Positions 53,806 through 62,142 of a stretch of DNA of 64,000 nt are shown piece by piece (position 1 is the first letter of the stretch; each line of letters starts with the position of its first letter). The translations under genes and the position numbers were made by a program. The DNA is taken from the NCBI GenBank assembly GCA_963792175.1, contig CAWBVG010000009.1:1-64000 (forward strand), in the 5' to 3' direction. Source of the stretch: CAWBVG01 sp963792175. Its GTDB lineage: Bacteria > Acidobacteriota > Vicinamibacteria > Vicinamibacterales > CAVVIG01. The notes beneath the pieces are model-generated. The model was not told the origin of the DNA, made no database searches, and saw only the letters and a list, made by a program, of their open reading frames with translations.

Positions 53806-55425
53806 ATGATTGTCCGAAGCCCGAGTCCTCCCATCGAGGTTCCTGACGTCACCGTTGGTGCGTTCGTGCTCCGGCAGGCCGAACGCCTCGCGGACAAGCC
53901 TGCGATCATCGATGGGCCGACAGGTCGCACGCTCTCCTACGGTCAGTTCGCGGACATGGTGCGCCGGGTTGCCACCGCGCTGGATCGCCGCGGGTTTCGC
54001 AAGGGAGACGTGTTCGCGGTTTACAGCCACAACGTTCCGGAATATGCCGTCGTCTTCAACGCGGTCGCGCTCGTCGGCGGCGTCGTCACGACGGCGAATC
54101 CGTTGTGTACAGCAGCCGAATTGACCAAGCAGCTGAAAGACAGCCGGCCGCGGCTGATGGTCACGGCGCCGCCGTATCTGGACAAAGCGAAGGAAGCTGC
54201 TGCGGCCGCCGGCGTCGAGACGCTCTACATGTTCGGCGGCGAAGGCGCTCAAAGAGAAGATGGCGTGCGGCCGTTTGACGAACTGCTCGACGCGCCCCCG
54301 AACCCGCCATCGGTCTCGATCACACCGTCCGAAGACGTCGTCGTGCTCCCGTACTCGAGCGGGACGACGGGACTGCCGAAAGGCGTGATGTTGACGCACC
54401 GCAATGTGGTGGCGAACCTCTGCCAGATCAACGGAGCCGAGGCGTTCGACGGATTCCAGGAGCGCGATCGGATTCTGGCGGTGCTCCCGCTGTTCCACAT
54501 CTATGGCATGGTGGTCGTCCTGAAGCTCGGGCTCGCGAACGGCGCCACCATCGTCACGATGCCACGTTTCGATTTCGAGGAGTTTCTCGCGACGATACAG
54601 AAGTACCGCATCACGAATCTGCCGATCGTGCCGCCGCTGGTGCTGGCCCTCCTGAAGAGTCCGCTGGTCAGCGGCTACGACCTGTCGAGCGTGCGCATGA
54701 TATTTTCCGGCGCCGCGCCGCTCGGCGAGGCGCAGGCCATCGAGCTGCAGCAGCGCCTCAATTGTCAGGTGCGTCAGGGTTACGGGATGACGGAGGCGAG
54801 CCCGGTGACGCACATCAGCCCGACCGTCGAGGGCGTTCCCGCGAAGATCGGTTCGGTCGGCCGCCCGGTGCCCAACACCGAAGTGAAGATCGTCGACGCG
54901 GCAACCGGCGAGCCCGTCGGCGCGCCGCGGGCCGAAGGCGAGCTGCTGATTCGCGGTCCGCAGATCATGAAAGGCTACTTGAACAAGCCCGACGACACGG
55001 CCGCGTCGATCGATCCGGAGGGCTGGTATCACACCGGCGACGTCGGCTACGTCGACGAAGAGGGCTGGTTCTACATCGTCGATCGCACGAAGGAACTGAT
55101 CAAATACAAGGGGATGCAGGTGGCGCCTGCGGAACTCGAGGCGCTGCTGTTGACGCATCCCGCGGTCCTCGACGTCGCGGTGGTGCGGCGGCCGGATGAA
55201 GAAGCGGGCGAGATTCCGAAAGCGTTTGTCGTGATGAAGCCCGATGCGGAATCGCGGGCGACAACCGGCGAATCGATCATGGCGTGGGTGAGCGAGCGGG
55301 TGTCGCCGCACAAGAAAGTCCGACGGCTCGAGTTCGTCGACCAGATTCCGAAGTCGCCGTCCGGGAAAATCCTGCGCCGGCTGCTCGTCGATGGATCGGG
55401 GGAGATTGCGGCGAGGAGCCGGTGA
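53806..55425 (+). CDS. 4-coumarate-CoA ligase-like acyl-CoA synthetase
   Basis: 539 residues of the ANL superfamily with YSSGTTGLPKGVMLTHRN, the aryl-acid-pocket region LPLFHIYGM, QGYGMTEASPV, the WYHTGDVGYVDEEG hinge motif and the C-terminal PKSPSGKILRR. Pocket and hinge sequences resemble 4-coumarate-CoA ligases more than long-chain fatty acid ligases. It starts 7 bases after the tannase stop, so a shared transcript and a shared pathway (ester to phenolic acid to CoA thioester) are likely. Substrate not proven. Confidence 0.85.
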   Translation: MIVRSPSPPIEVPDVTVGAFVLRQAERLADKPAIIDGPTGRTLSYGQFADMVRRVATALDRRGFRKGDVFAVYSHNVPEYAVVFNAVALVGGVVTTANPLCTAAELTKQLKDSRPRLMVTAPPYLDKAKEAAAAAGVETLYMFGGEGAQREDGVRPFDELLDAPPNPPSVSITPSEDVVVLPYSSGTTGLPKGVMLTHRNVVANLCQINGAEAFDGFQERDRILAVLPLFHIYGMVVVLKLGLANGATIVTMPRFDFEEFLATIQKYRITNLPIVPPLVLALLKSPLVSGYDLSSVRMIFSGAAPLGEAQAIELQQRLNCQVRQGYGMTEASPVTHISPTVEGVPAKIGSVGRPVPNTEVKIVDAATGEPVGAPRAEGELLIRGPQIMKGYLNKPDDTAASIDPEGWYHTGDVGYVDEEGWFYIVDRTKELIKYKGMQVAPAELEALLLTHPAVLDVAVVRRPDEEAGEIPKAFVVMKPDAESRATTGESIMAWVSERVSPHKKVRRLEFVDQIPKSPSGKILRRLLVDGSGEIAARSR

Positions 55426-55438
55426 TGGCTCTCTGCGC

Positions 55439-56620
55439 TCATCCCAGCCGCTCGACAATCGTCACGTTGGCCTGGCCGCCGCCTTCGCACATCGTCTGTA
55501 GACCGTAGCGCTTGCCACGGGCCTGCAGCGCATGCACCAGCGTCGTCATCAGCCTGGTGCCCGACGCACCGAGCGGGTGGCCGAGCGCGATCGCGCCGCC
55601 GTTGACGTTCAGCCGCGCCGGGTCGGCGCCGGTGTCCTGCAGCCAGGCCAGCGGGACCGAGGCGAACGCCTCGTTCACCTCGAAGAGGTCGATGTCGTCG
55701 ACGGTCATGCCCGCCTTCTTCAGCGCGTGGTGCGTGGCCGGCAGCGGCGCTTCGAGCATGATCACGGGGTCGCCGCCGATCACGGTCATGTGGTGAACGC
55801 GCGCCAGTGGGTCCACGCCGATCGCTTTCAGACCGCGATCGTTGACCACGACCACGCCGCTCGCGCCGTCGCAGATCTGGCTGGCGCTCGCGGCCGTGAT
55901 GCGGCCGCCTTCGCGCAGCAGCTTCACGCCGCGGATGCCTTCGAGCGTCGCGTCCATGCGGATACCTTCGTCCGCGACATGCATCGCATCGACGATCGGG
56001 CCCCCGGCGACGCGCACCGCCACCGGCACGATCTCGGCCGTGAACCCTCCGTCCAGCGTGGCCTGCCTCGCGCGCTCATGGCTTTGCAGCGAGTAGCAGT
56101 CGAGCGCCTCCCTGGAGAGCTGGTATTTCTCCGCCATCATCTCCGCGCCCATGAACTGGCTGAACTCGGGCCCGGGGTAGCGCGCCCGGATCGTCGGGCT
56201 CATGTAGTGACCCAACCCGGCGTCCTTGTAGATCCCCGACAACGTCGCCATCGGAATGCGCGACATGCTTTCCACGCCCGCGGCGATGACGCAGTCCATC
56301 GTGCCGGACATGACCGCCTGGGCGGCAAAGTGCAGCGCCTGCTGCGACGAACCGCATTGCCGGTCGATGGTCACGCCCGGCACCGCCTTCGGCAGCTTCG
56401 AGGCGAGCACCGCCATGCGGCCAATGCAGCCGCTCTGCTCTCCGGCCTGCAGCACGCAACCCATGATCACGTCGTCCACCAGCGCCGGGTCTGCGTTGGT
56501 GCGCTCGAGCAGTGCGTCGATGACCTGTGCGGCCAGGTCCGCCGGATGCCAGCCCGAAAGCCGGCCGCCGCGCCTGCCCCCTGCCGTGCGGGCGGCAGCC
56601 ACGATATAAGCTTCAGCCAT
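55439..56620 (-). CDS. acetyl-CoA C-acyltransferase (thiolase)
   Basis: 393 residues. The nucleophilic Cys in TIDRQCGSSQQALHFAAQ, the EVNEAFASVPLAW block, and the C-terminal GGAIALGHPLGASGTR and CEGGGQANVT with the second Cys are all intact. It cleaves 3-oxoacyl-CoA to acetyl-CoA in beta-oxidation or in phenylpropanoid side-chain shortening. Start is the ATG at 56620 with GGAGGAGAG 5 bases upstream. Its start codon overlaps, on the other strand, the start codon of the SDR gene. Converges on the CoA ligase. Confidence 0.95.
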   Translation of the reverse strand: MAEAYIVAAARTAGGRRGGRLSGWHPADLAAQVIDALLERTNADPALVDDVIMGCVLQAGEQSGCIGRMAVLASKLPKAVPGVTIDRQCGSSQQALHFAAQAVMSGTMDCVIAAGVESMSRIPMATLSGIYKDAGLGHYMSPTIRARYPGPEFSQFMGAEMMAEKYQLSREALDCYSLQSHERARQATLDGGFTAEIVPVAVRVAGGPIVDAMHVADEGIRMDATLEGIRGVKLLREGGRITAASASQICDGASGVVVVNDRGLKAIGVDPLARVHHMTVIGGDPVIMLEAPLPATHHALKKAGMTVDDIDLFEVNEAFASVPLAWLQDTGADPARLNVNGGAIALGHPLGASGTRLMTTLVHALQARGKRYGLQTMCEGGGQANVTIVERLG

Positions 56621-57401
56621 GAAACTCTCCTCCAGCATCTCCGCCGTCATCACCGGCGGCGCCTCCGGCCTGGGCGCGGCCACCGCGCGCCGCCTCGCAG
56701 CTCATGGCGTCAGGGTCGCGCTGTTCGACTTGAACGAAGCCGCTGGCGAGGCGCTGGCCGCTGAACTGGGCGGCGTGTTCTGCAAGGTGGACGTCACCAG
56801 CGAAGAGCAGGTGGACGCCGGCTTCGCAAAAGCGCGCGCCGCCATCGGCCAGGAGCGTGTCCTCGTCAACTGCGCCGGCACGGGCAACGCTATCAAAACC
56901 GCCAGCCGCGACAAGAGCACCGGCGCGATCGTGTCGTTCCCCACCGCCGACTTCGACCGCATCATCCAGATCAACCTCGTGGGGACATTCCGCTGCACCG
57001 CGAAATCGGCGGCCGGCATGATGACGCTTCCCGTCCTGGACGACGGCGAACGTGGCGCGATCGTCAACACCGCGTCCGTGGCGGCGCAGGACGGCCAGAT
57101 TGGCCAGGCATCGTACTCCGCCTCGAAGGCCGGCATCGTCGGCATGACATTGCCGATTGCGCGCGATCTCATGGGCGAGGGCATCCGCGTCAACACGATC
57201 CTGCCGGGCATCTTCGACACGCCACTGCTGGCCCGGTTGCCCGAGCATGTGAAGAGCGCGCTGGCTGCGTCAGTGCCGTTCCCCAAGCGGCTGGGCCACC
57301 CGGACGAGTACGCCGCACTGGCCGAGTTCATGATCACGACAGGATACGTGAACGGCGAATGCGTGCGGCTGGATGGCGCGATCCGCATGGCGCCGCGTTG
57401 A
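56619..57401 (+). CDS. short-chain dehydrogenase, 3-hydroxyacyl-CoA dehydrogenase type II-like
   Basis: 260 residues. The NAD-binding TGGASGLGAA, NCAG in LVNCAGTG, the catalytic Ser in VNTASVAAQDG, and YSASK are intact, and the start MKLSSSISAVITGGAS and ending GECVRLDGAIRM match the HSD17B10/3-hydroxyacyl-CoA dehydrogenase type II group. It oxidises 3-hydroxyacyl-CoA to the substrate of the divergent thiolase. The start ATG (56619-56621) shares two bases with the thiolase's ATG on the other strand, and no strong Shine-Dalgarno sequence precedes it. Confidence 0.9.
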   Translation: MKLSSSISAVITGGASGLGAATARRLAAHGVRVALFDLNEAAGEALAAELGGVFCKVDVTSEEQVDAGFAKARAAIGQERVLVNCAGTGNAIKTASRDKSTGAIVSFPTADFDRIIQINLVGTFRCTAKSAAGMMTLPVLDDGERGAIVNTASVAAQDGQIGQASYSASKAGIVGMTLPIARDLMGEGIRVNTILPGIFDTPLLARLPEHVKSALAASVPFPKRLGHPDEYAALAEFMITTGYVNGECVRLDGAIRMAPR

Positions 57402-57565
57402 AGGCAGGCCGCGACTACCGGTCGGGGACATGTCCCAATACTTCTGCGGCTCGGCGACGACGATCGCGATGGCGTCACCGCGTGGCGAAACCGCGAGCCG
57501 GAGGCGCCCGTGCCCCCCACTGGGCGAAATGATAGTGTTCACGAATTGCGAACGGGGGTCGCCAC

Positions 57566-57907
57566 ATGCGTTACGCGGTGTTCGCCATCCTGCTGGGTGT
57601 AGCTCTCGCGCGCGCGTCTGGTCCCCAAGCTGACCAACGGCTCGCGGCGGAGCGAGCGAAGATCGACGCGGTCGACCGGCGGGTTGTCGCACTGTTGAAC
57701 GAGCGGGCGATTCTGGTTCGTGACATCGGCCGCATCAAACAGCAGTCCGGCGCTGCGGTGAACGACCCGACACGTGTCGCGGACGTGCTGCGGCGGGTGA
57801 CCGGAGCGAATCGAGGTCCGCTGCCGAATGAACATCTGCAGCGAATCTACGAGGTCATCGTGCGGGAGATGACCGCGTTCGAGGCGCAGGAGATGTCGAG
57901 GCAGTAG
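57566..57907 (+). CDS. exported chorismate mutase (AroQ type)
   Basis: 113 residues. A short signal peptide (YAVFAILLGVALARASG) leads to an all-helical AroQ domain with the Arg/Lys residues of the active site: ERAIL (Arg), IKQQSG (Lys) and NDPTRVADVL (Arg). The usual Glu after the last Arg is Val here. It should convert chorismate to prephenate, but outside the cytosol, where chorismate is not normally present. The ATG is preceded by ACGGGGG. It lies 3 bases before the zinc peptidase gene. Exported chorismate mutases are known mainly from pathogens and symbionts. Confidence 0.75.
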   Translation: MRYAVFAILLGVALARASGPQADQRLAAERAKIDAVDRRVVALLNERAILVRDIGRIKQQSGAAVNDPTRVADVLRRVTGANRGPLPNEHLQRIYEVIVREMTAFEAQEMSRQ

Positions 57908-57910
57908 TCT

Positions 57911-58816
57911 ATGGCTGAGGTGCTCGCTTATCGATACCGAATCCTCGCGCGACTCCGCCCGGTCGTGCCGACACTTGCGGTTCTCGGACTGCTGATGGCA
58001 TACGGCCCAGTGGTTGCCCAGCAGGCGTTGAACTGGGCGGCGGACGATGGCAGTCGCGTCGCGACGTTGGCGAAGGATGGCGCCCGCCTCGAAGGCGAGA
58101 ATGTGATTCTGTGGTTTCCCAAATCGCTCGCGCTCGCGGATGCCGAGGCGCTGTTGAAGCGGTTGGAGCCCGGTGTGGCGGGTCTCTGGAGCCGAGTCGG
58201 CAGGCACGACTGGCAGACCGTGAAGAAGGGCAAGATCACCTATTACCTGAGCGACGATACGTTCGTCTCGCATGCGTCAGGGCGTGCGGCTGTGTTCGTG
58301 CCCATGGCGCGCGTGCGGGACGGGCACGCGCCGTTTTTGCACGAGGCGACGCACGAACTGCTCGCCTCGACGCGAACGGACAGAACGCCTGCCGGACCGT
58401 CAGGTCGGCGGCCGTTGTGGCTGACTGAAGGACTGCCCGATTACATCGCGCGGCTTGTTGCCGCGAACGCTGGGATGACCGAGGCCGGACCCTTCGACAC
58501 GCCGACGATTGCGGGCGTCGATAACGTGTGCACGGAGCGCGCTCGAACGGCGAATGGGGCAACGATGATGCCCTACATCGGCGGCGACGGACGACCGGAA
58601 GTGCTCTACACCACGGAACGGAGCCGGTTCGCGCCGACGTTCTATGCGTGCTCGTTCTCGTTCGTCAAATACCTGGCCGACCAGGTAGGGTTGAACGAAC
58701 TGATCAACCTGTTCGCGTTCGGGCCGGCGGATATGAATGCCCGCCTCGATCGACTAAGAGGCAAGAAGCTTTCCGAATGGCGGGCCGAGTGGCTCCGGCT
58801 GCTGAATTTGGGCTGA
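57911..58816 (+). CDS. putative exported gluzincin-type zinc peptidase
   Basis: 301 residues. An N-terminal hydrophobic leader (VVPTLAVLGLLMAYGPVVAQ) is followed by a domain with H144-E145-A-T-H148 (FLHEATHELL) and a downstream Glu173 in WLTEGLPDY, the HExxH...E arrangement of gluzincin metallopeptidases. The middle part (ITYYLSDDTFVSHASGRAAVF) and the C-terminal FSFVKYLADQVGLNELINLF resemble MA-type peptidases of the DUF/peptidase MA group. Cotranscribed with the chorismate mutase. The link between a peptidase and a mutase is not explained by any pathway I know. Confidence 0.7.
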   Translation: MAEVLAYRYRILARLRPVVPTLAVLGLLMAYGPVVAQQALNWAADDGSRVATLAKDGARLEGENVILWFPKSLALADAEALLKRLEPGVAGLWSRVGRHDWQTVKKGKITYYLSDDTFVSHASGRAAVFVPMARVRDGHAPFLHEATHELLASTRTDRTPAGPSGRRPLWLTEGLPDYIARLVAANAGMTEAGPFDTPTIAGVDNVCTERARTANGATMMPYIGGDGRPEVLYTTERSRFAPTFYACSFSFVKYLADQVGLNELINLFAFGPADMNARLDRLRGKKLSEWRAEWLRLLNLG

Positions 58817-58842
58817 CACTCCACAACTAGCCCATTGCGTTT

Positions 58843-59940
58843 CTACGGTGCGGTCTTTGCGCCGGCGTCCACAACCAACCGTGCCAACCGTTCGCGATGG
58901 AACGTGGCGTCGCCGAGCATCGTCTCCGACGCCTTGGCGCGCCGGTAATAGAGATGCAGATCGTTTTCCCACGTGAAACCCATGCCGCCGTGGATCTGAA
59001 TGGCGCGGTTCCCTACCGTGCGGCACGCGTCGCTGGCATAGAGCTTCGCAATCGACACGGCGGCTGACGCGTCGGCCGCGCCTTCCTGCAGCGCCACGGC
59101 GGCGTAGTACACGGCCGAGCGCGCGCTTTCCGTTTCCAGATACATGTCCGCGCACTGATGTTGCACGGCCTGGAACGATCCGATCGGCTTCCCGAACTGC
59201 TTTCGCGTCTTCGCGTAGTCCACGGTGATGTCGAGCATCCGCTGCATGCCGCCCACCATCTCGGCCACCAGCGCCGTGGTCGCGATGTCGAGCGCGCGAT
59301 CGAGTCCCGCGAAAGCGTCCAACTGTTCAGCGGCCACGTCCGTCAGCGACACCGCGTACAGCTTGCGCGTCAAGTCCATGCCAGCCATCGGCGTGATACT
59401 CACGCCGGGCGCTTTGGCGTCGACGACGTACACCCCGTCGCGCGCGACGACCACGATCGTGTTCGCGACGCCGGCATCGGGCACGAACAGCTTCTCGCCC
59501 GAGAGCCTGCCGTTGTTCGCGGTCAGCTGGACCGCCGCGCGATCCCAGCCGGACTTCGGCTCGACAAACGCGAGCGTCGCGCGCGCATCGCCGTGCGCAA
59601 TCGGCGCGAGGAATTGGTGCTTGTGCGCGCGGTCTGCACACGCGTCGAGCACGGCGCCCGCCATCGCCACGGTCGCAAACAACGGTCCTGGCAGAAGCGC
59701 CCGTCCGGCCTCCTCCATCAGGAGCACGAGTTCGACGATGCCCAGGCCGACGCCACCGTGCGCCTCGTCAACGATGATTCCGGTGTAGCCCTGGGCTGCC
59801 AGCTTTGCCCAGAGCTGGGGGTCGTAGGCGGCGGCGGATTCGGCGGCGCGCCGGACGAACGCCATCGGGCACTCGCCGGCAAAGAACTCGCGCGCGCTGT
59901 CGCGCAGGATGACCTGGTTCTCGTTCAATCCGAAATGCAT
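58843..59940 (-). CDS. acyl-CoA dehydrogenase (second subunit type)
   Basis: 365 residues with the acyl-CoA dehydrogenase fold: GGVGLGIVELVLLMEEAGRAL, TRKQFGKPIGSFQAVQH, and the end IQIHGGMGFTWENDLHLYYRRA. The catalytic Glu position is not obvious, and the N-terminal half is divergent, as in the FadE28/ChsE2-like halves of heteromeric dehydrogenases. It overlaps the stop of the adjacent paralogue (ATGA), so the two probably form an alpha2-beta2 enzyme of the sterol or branched side-chain type. Electron acceptor would be ETF. Confidence 0.85.
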   Translation of the reverse strand: MHFGLNENQVILRDSAREFFAGECPMAFVRRAAESAAAYDPQLWAKLAAQGYTGIIVDEAHGGVGLGIVELVLLMEEAGRALLPGPLFATVAMAGAVLDACADRAHKHQFLAPIAHGDARATLAFVEPKSGWDRAAVQLTANNGRLSGEKLFVPDAGVANTIVVVARDGVYVVDAKAPGVSITPMAGMDLTRKLYAVSLTDVAAEQLDAFAGLDRALDIATTALVAEMVGGMQRMLDITVDYAKTRKQFGKPIGSFQAVQHQCADMYLETESARSAVYYAAVALQEGAADASAAVSIAKLYASDACRTVGNRAIQIHGGMGFTWENDLHLYYRRAKASETMLGDATFHRERLARLVVDAGAKTAP

Positions 59941-61127
59941 CAGTAGCTTCTCGGGAGGCCGAGGACGAAATGGCCGATGATGTTGCGCTGGATTTCCGAC
60001 GTGCCGGCTTCAATCGTGTTGCCGCGCGCGCGCAGGTAGCCGTACGACCACGCGCCGCGATCGATCGCGTGCCGATCCGCGGCTTCGAGTTGTCCGTACG
60101 GGCCCAGGAGCTCCTGCGCGACCTGCTGCAAGCGCTGGTTCAGTTCGCTCCAGAAAATCTTCTGAATCGATCCTTCTGGCCCCGGCACACCGGTGCTGCT
60201 GATGCGGCTGAACGCGCGCATCTGGTTCGCCCGCATGATCTGCACTTCGGCGTAGCACTGCGCGAGCTTCTGGCGGATCAGCGGATCCTCCGCCGCCGGG
60301 CGGCCGCCGCGCTCGATCGTCCACGACAGCTCGATCAGCCGTTCGATGTTGCGCTGATAGGTGACCTGCAGGCCCGCGCCGAGCGTGCCGCGCTCGTGCA
60401 TCAGCGTGCCGATCGACACGTCCCAGCCCTGATTCACCTTGCCGACGACGTTCGCCACCGGCACGCGGACGTCGCGGAAGAATACTTCGGTGAATTCCGA
60501 CTCTCCGGTCATCTGCCGCAGCGGCCGAACCTCGATGCCCGGCGACTTCATGTCCACCAGCATCACCGTGAGGCCCTTGTGCTTCGGCAGGGCGGGATCG
60601 GTGCGCACCACGAGCTCGCACCAGTCCGCCGCCCAGCCATAGCTCGTCCAGACCTTCTGCCCGTTGACGACGAAGTGTTCGCCGTCGAGACGCCCGTCGC
60701 TCTGCAACCCGGCCAGGTCGGACCCGGCGTTCGGTTCCGAGAAACCCTGGCACCAGATCTCATCGGCGCTGAGAATGCCCGGGAGGAAACGGGCTTTCTG
60801 TGCCTCGGTTCCGAACGCGATGATGGTGGGACCGACCATGCCGAGGCCGATGACGTTGGCCATCGGCGGTGCGCCCGCGCGCGCCAGCTCCTGCCAGAAA
60901 ATCACCTGCTGCATGAGGCTGGCACCGCGCCCGCCGTACTCGCGCGGCCAGGAAATGCCGGCCCAGCCGCCGTCGTACAGCGTCTTCTGCCACGATCTCA
61001 GAAACGCAAAATGCTGCTCGATCGACTCGTCGCGGTGATGTTCCCAGTCTTTCGGGGCGTGCTGCTCGAGCCAGGCGCGCAGTTCATCGCGAAACCGTGT
61101 CTCTTCGAGTGAAAGGCGCAAATCCAT
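59940..61127 (-). CDS. acyl-CoA dehydrogenase (first subunit type)
   Basis: 395 residues. Conserved FAD and substrate motifs: CQGFSEPNAGSDLAGL, WTSYGWAADWCELVVRT, the VPVANVVGKVNQGWDV region and the C-terminal GNTIEAGTSEIQRNIIGHFVLGLPR. It resembles the FadE29-type half of two-component dehydrogenases. Starts at the ATG at 61127; the following gene begins inside its stop codon. Together with the divergent thiolase and SDR 3-5 kb away, it suggests an acyl-CoA degradation route. Confidence 0.9.
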   Translation of the reverse strand: MDLRLSLEETRFRDELRAWLEQHAPKDWEHHRDESIEQHFAFLRSWQKTLYDGGWAGISWPREYGGRGASLMQQVIFWQELARAGAPPMANVIGLGMVGPTIIAFGTEAQKARFLPGILSADEIWCQGFSEPNAGSDLAGLQSDGRLDGEHFVVNGQKVWTSYGWAADWCELVVRTDPALPKHKGLTVMLVDMKSPGIEVRPLRQMTGESEFTEVFFRDVRVPVANVVGKVNQGWDVSIGTLMHERGTLGAGLQVTYQRNIERLIELSWTIERGGRPAAEDPLIRQKLAQCYAEVQIMRANQMRAFSRISSTGVPGPEGSIQKIFWSELNQRLQQVAQELLGPYGQLEAADRHAIDRGAWSYGYLRARGNTIEAGTSEIQRNIIGHFVLGLPRSY

Positions 61128-61175
61128 CAGGAACTCCGGTGACTGATCGCTGGCTCATGGTTGCTGACGCAGGGG

Positions 61176-62069
61176 TTAGACGACCGGCGGGGCGAATGCG
61201 TGCTGGATGGCGAGGGCAACCGGCTTGAGCTCGCCGTTCACACGGCGGATGCCGTAACGGTGCTCCATCTGGTTCGGATCCGGACCGTCGTTCAGCTGAA
61301 ACACGGCGGCAACAGTGACCGCACGCTCTGTGTAGAACTGGATATCCCACATCACGCTAGCGGCCACTTGCCGGTCGGTGCGTGTCTTCGTGATGAATCC
61401 GACGATCCTCTCGGGCGCGGTGTGATAGCCAAATTCTGTACACGCCAGCGCGCGGGCGCCAGAGATAGCCATCAGGGCGTTCCATTCGTCGTCTCGCGAC
61501 CTAAACCCGTCGTGCGGTGCCAAGGCCCCCCTCGCTTTCTCCGGATACCGATGGAAGCCGACGATGACGTCCGCGGGCACCGTGACTACCGCGAGCGTAC
61601 GTTCCAGGTAGTCGAGGCCACGCTCATTCAGGTTCGATACGCCGCCGCTGATGACCGGACCGTCGAACCCCGCCGTGCGCAGCGCTTCGTGCGATTGTCG
61701 GACCGCTTCCGCGAAGTCCTGCGGCCGGCTTGCGTAGTCGTCGTTGGCGATATCCGGTTCGTTGCCGACTTCCACCGCGTACGACACAAGGGCGCAGGCG
61801 TTGGCGGCGGCGACCAGCCGGGTCGCTCGCGCGGCGAGCTCGTGCGGCTCGATCCGTCCGGCGCCGTCGTCATGCTCCATCTTTCCGCCAGCCAGCAGGA
61901 ACAATGGCCGCACTGTCTGGCCGGCGAACTCGGCGACGAGCGCTTCGATGGGCGCGCCGTCGCCATGCGCGAAGAGATCCTGTCGCACGACGGTGAACCC
62001 GAGCGAGGCGATGAGTGCCAGCTCGTGCTGGATGGGATCGCCGAAGCCGGCGTTGAGGGCAAGTTCCAT
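61176..62069 (-). CDS. GH-A type TIM-barrel glycoside hydrolase-like protein
   Basis: 297 residues. The barrel has the acid/base motif N103-E104-P105 (YAVEVGNEPDI) and a nucleophile candidate E212 in LACTEFGYHT, the arrangement of clan GH-A retaining glycosidases. There is no signal peptide in the version starting at 62069 (ELALNAGFGDPIQHEL). A longer N-terminus would be Arg-rich and not convincing. The exact GH family is not clear, and cellulase-like or asl1-like proteins are candidates. Lies between the kinase gene and the acyl-CoA dehydrogenases, with 48- and 73-base gaps. Confidence 0.65.
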   Translation of the reverse strand: MELALNAGFGDPIQHELALIASLGFTVVRQDLFAHGDGAPIEALVAEFAGQTVRPLFLLAGGKMEHDDGAGRIEPHELAARATRLVAAANACALVSYAVEVGNEPDIANDDYASRPQDFAEAVRQSHEALRTAGFDGPVISGGVSNLNERGLDYLERTLAVVTVPADVIVGFHRYPEKARGALAPHDGFRSRDDEWNALMAISGARALACTEFGYHTAPERIVGFITKTRTDRQVAASVMWDIQFYTERAVTVAAVFQLNDGPDPNQMEHRYGIRRVNGELKPVALAIQHAFAPPVV

Positions 62070-62142
62070 ACATTCCAGATTGTAGCTGCTGGCGTGCGGC
62101 GCGGCGTTCACGAGGAAGCCTGGTGTACAGGTGAGGGAACGT

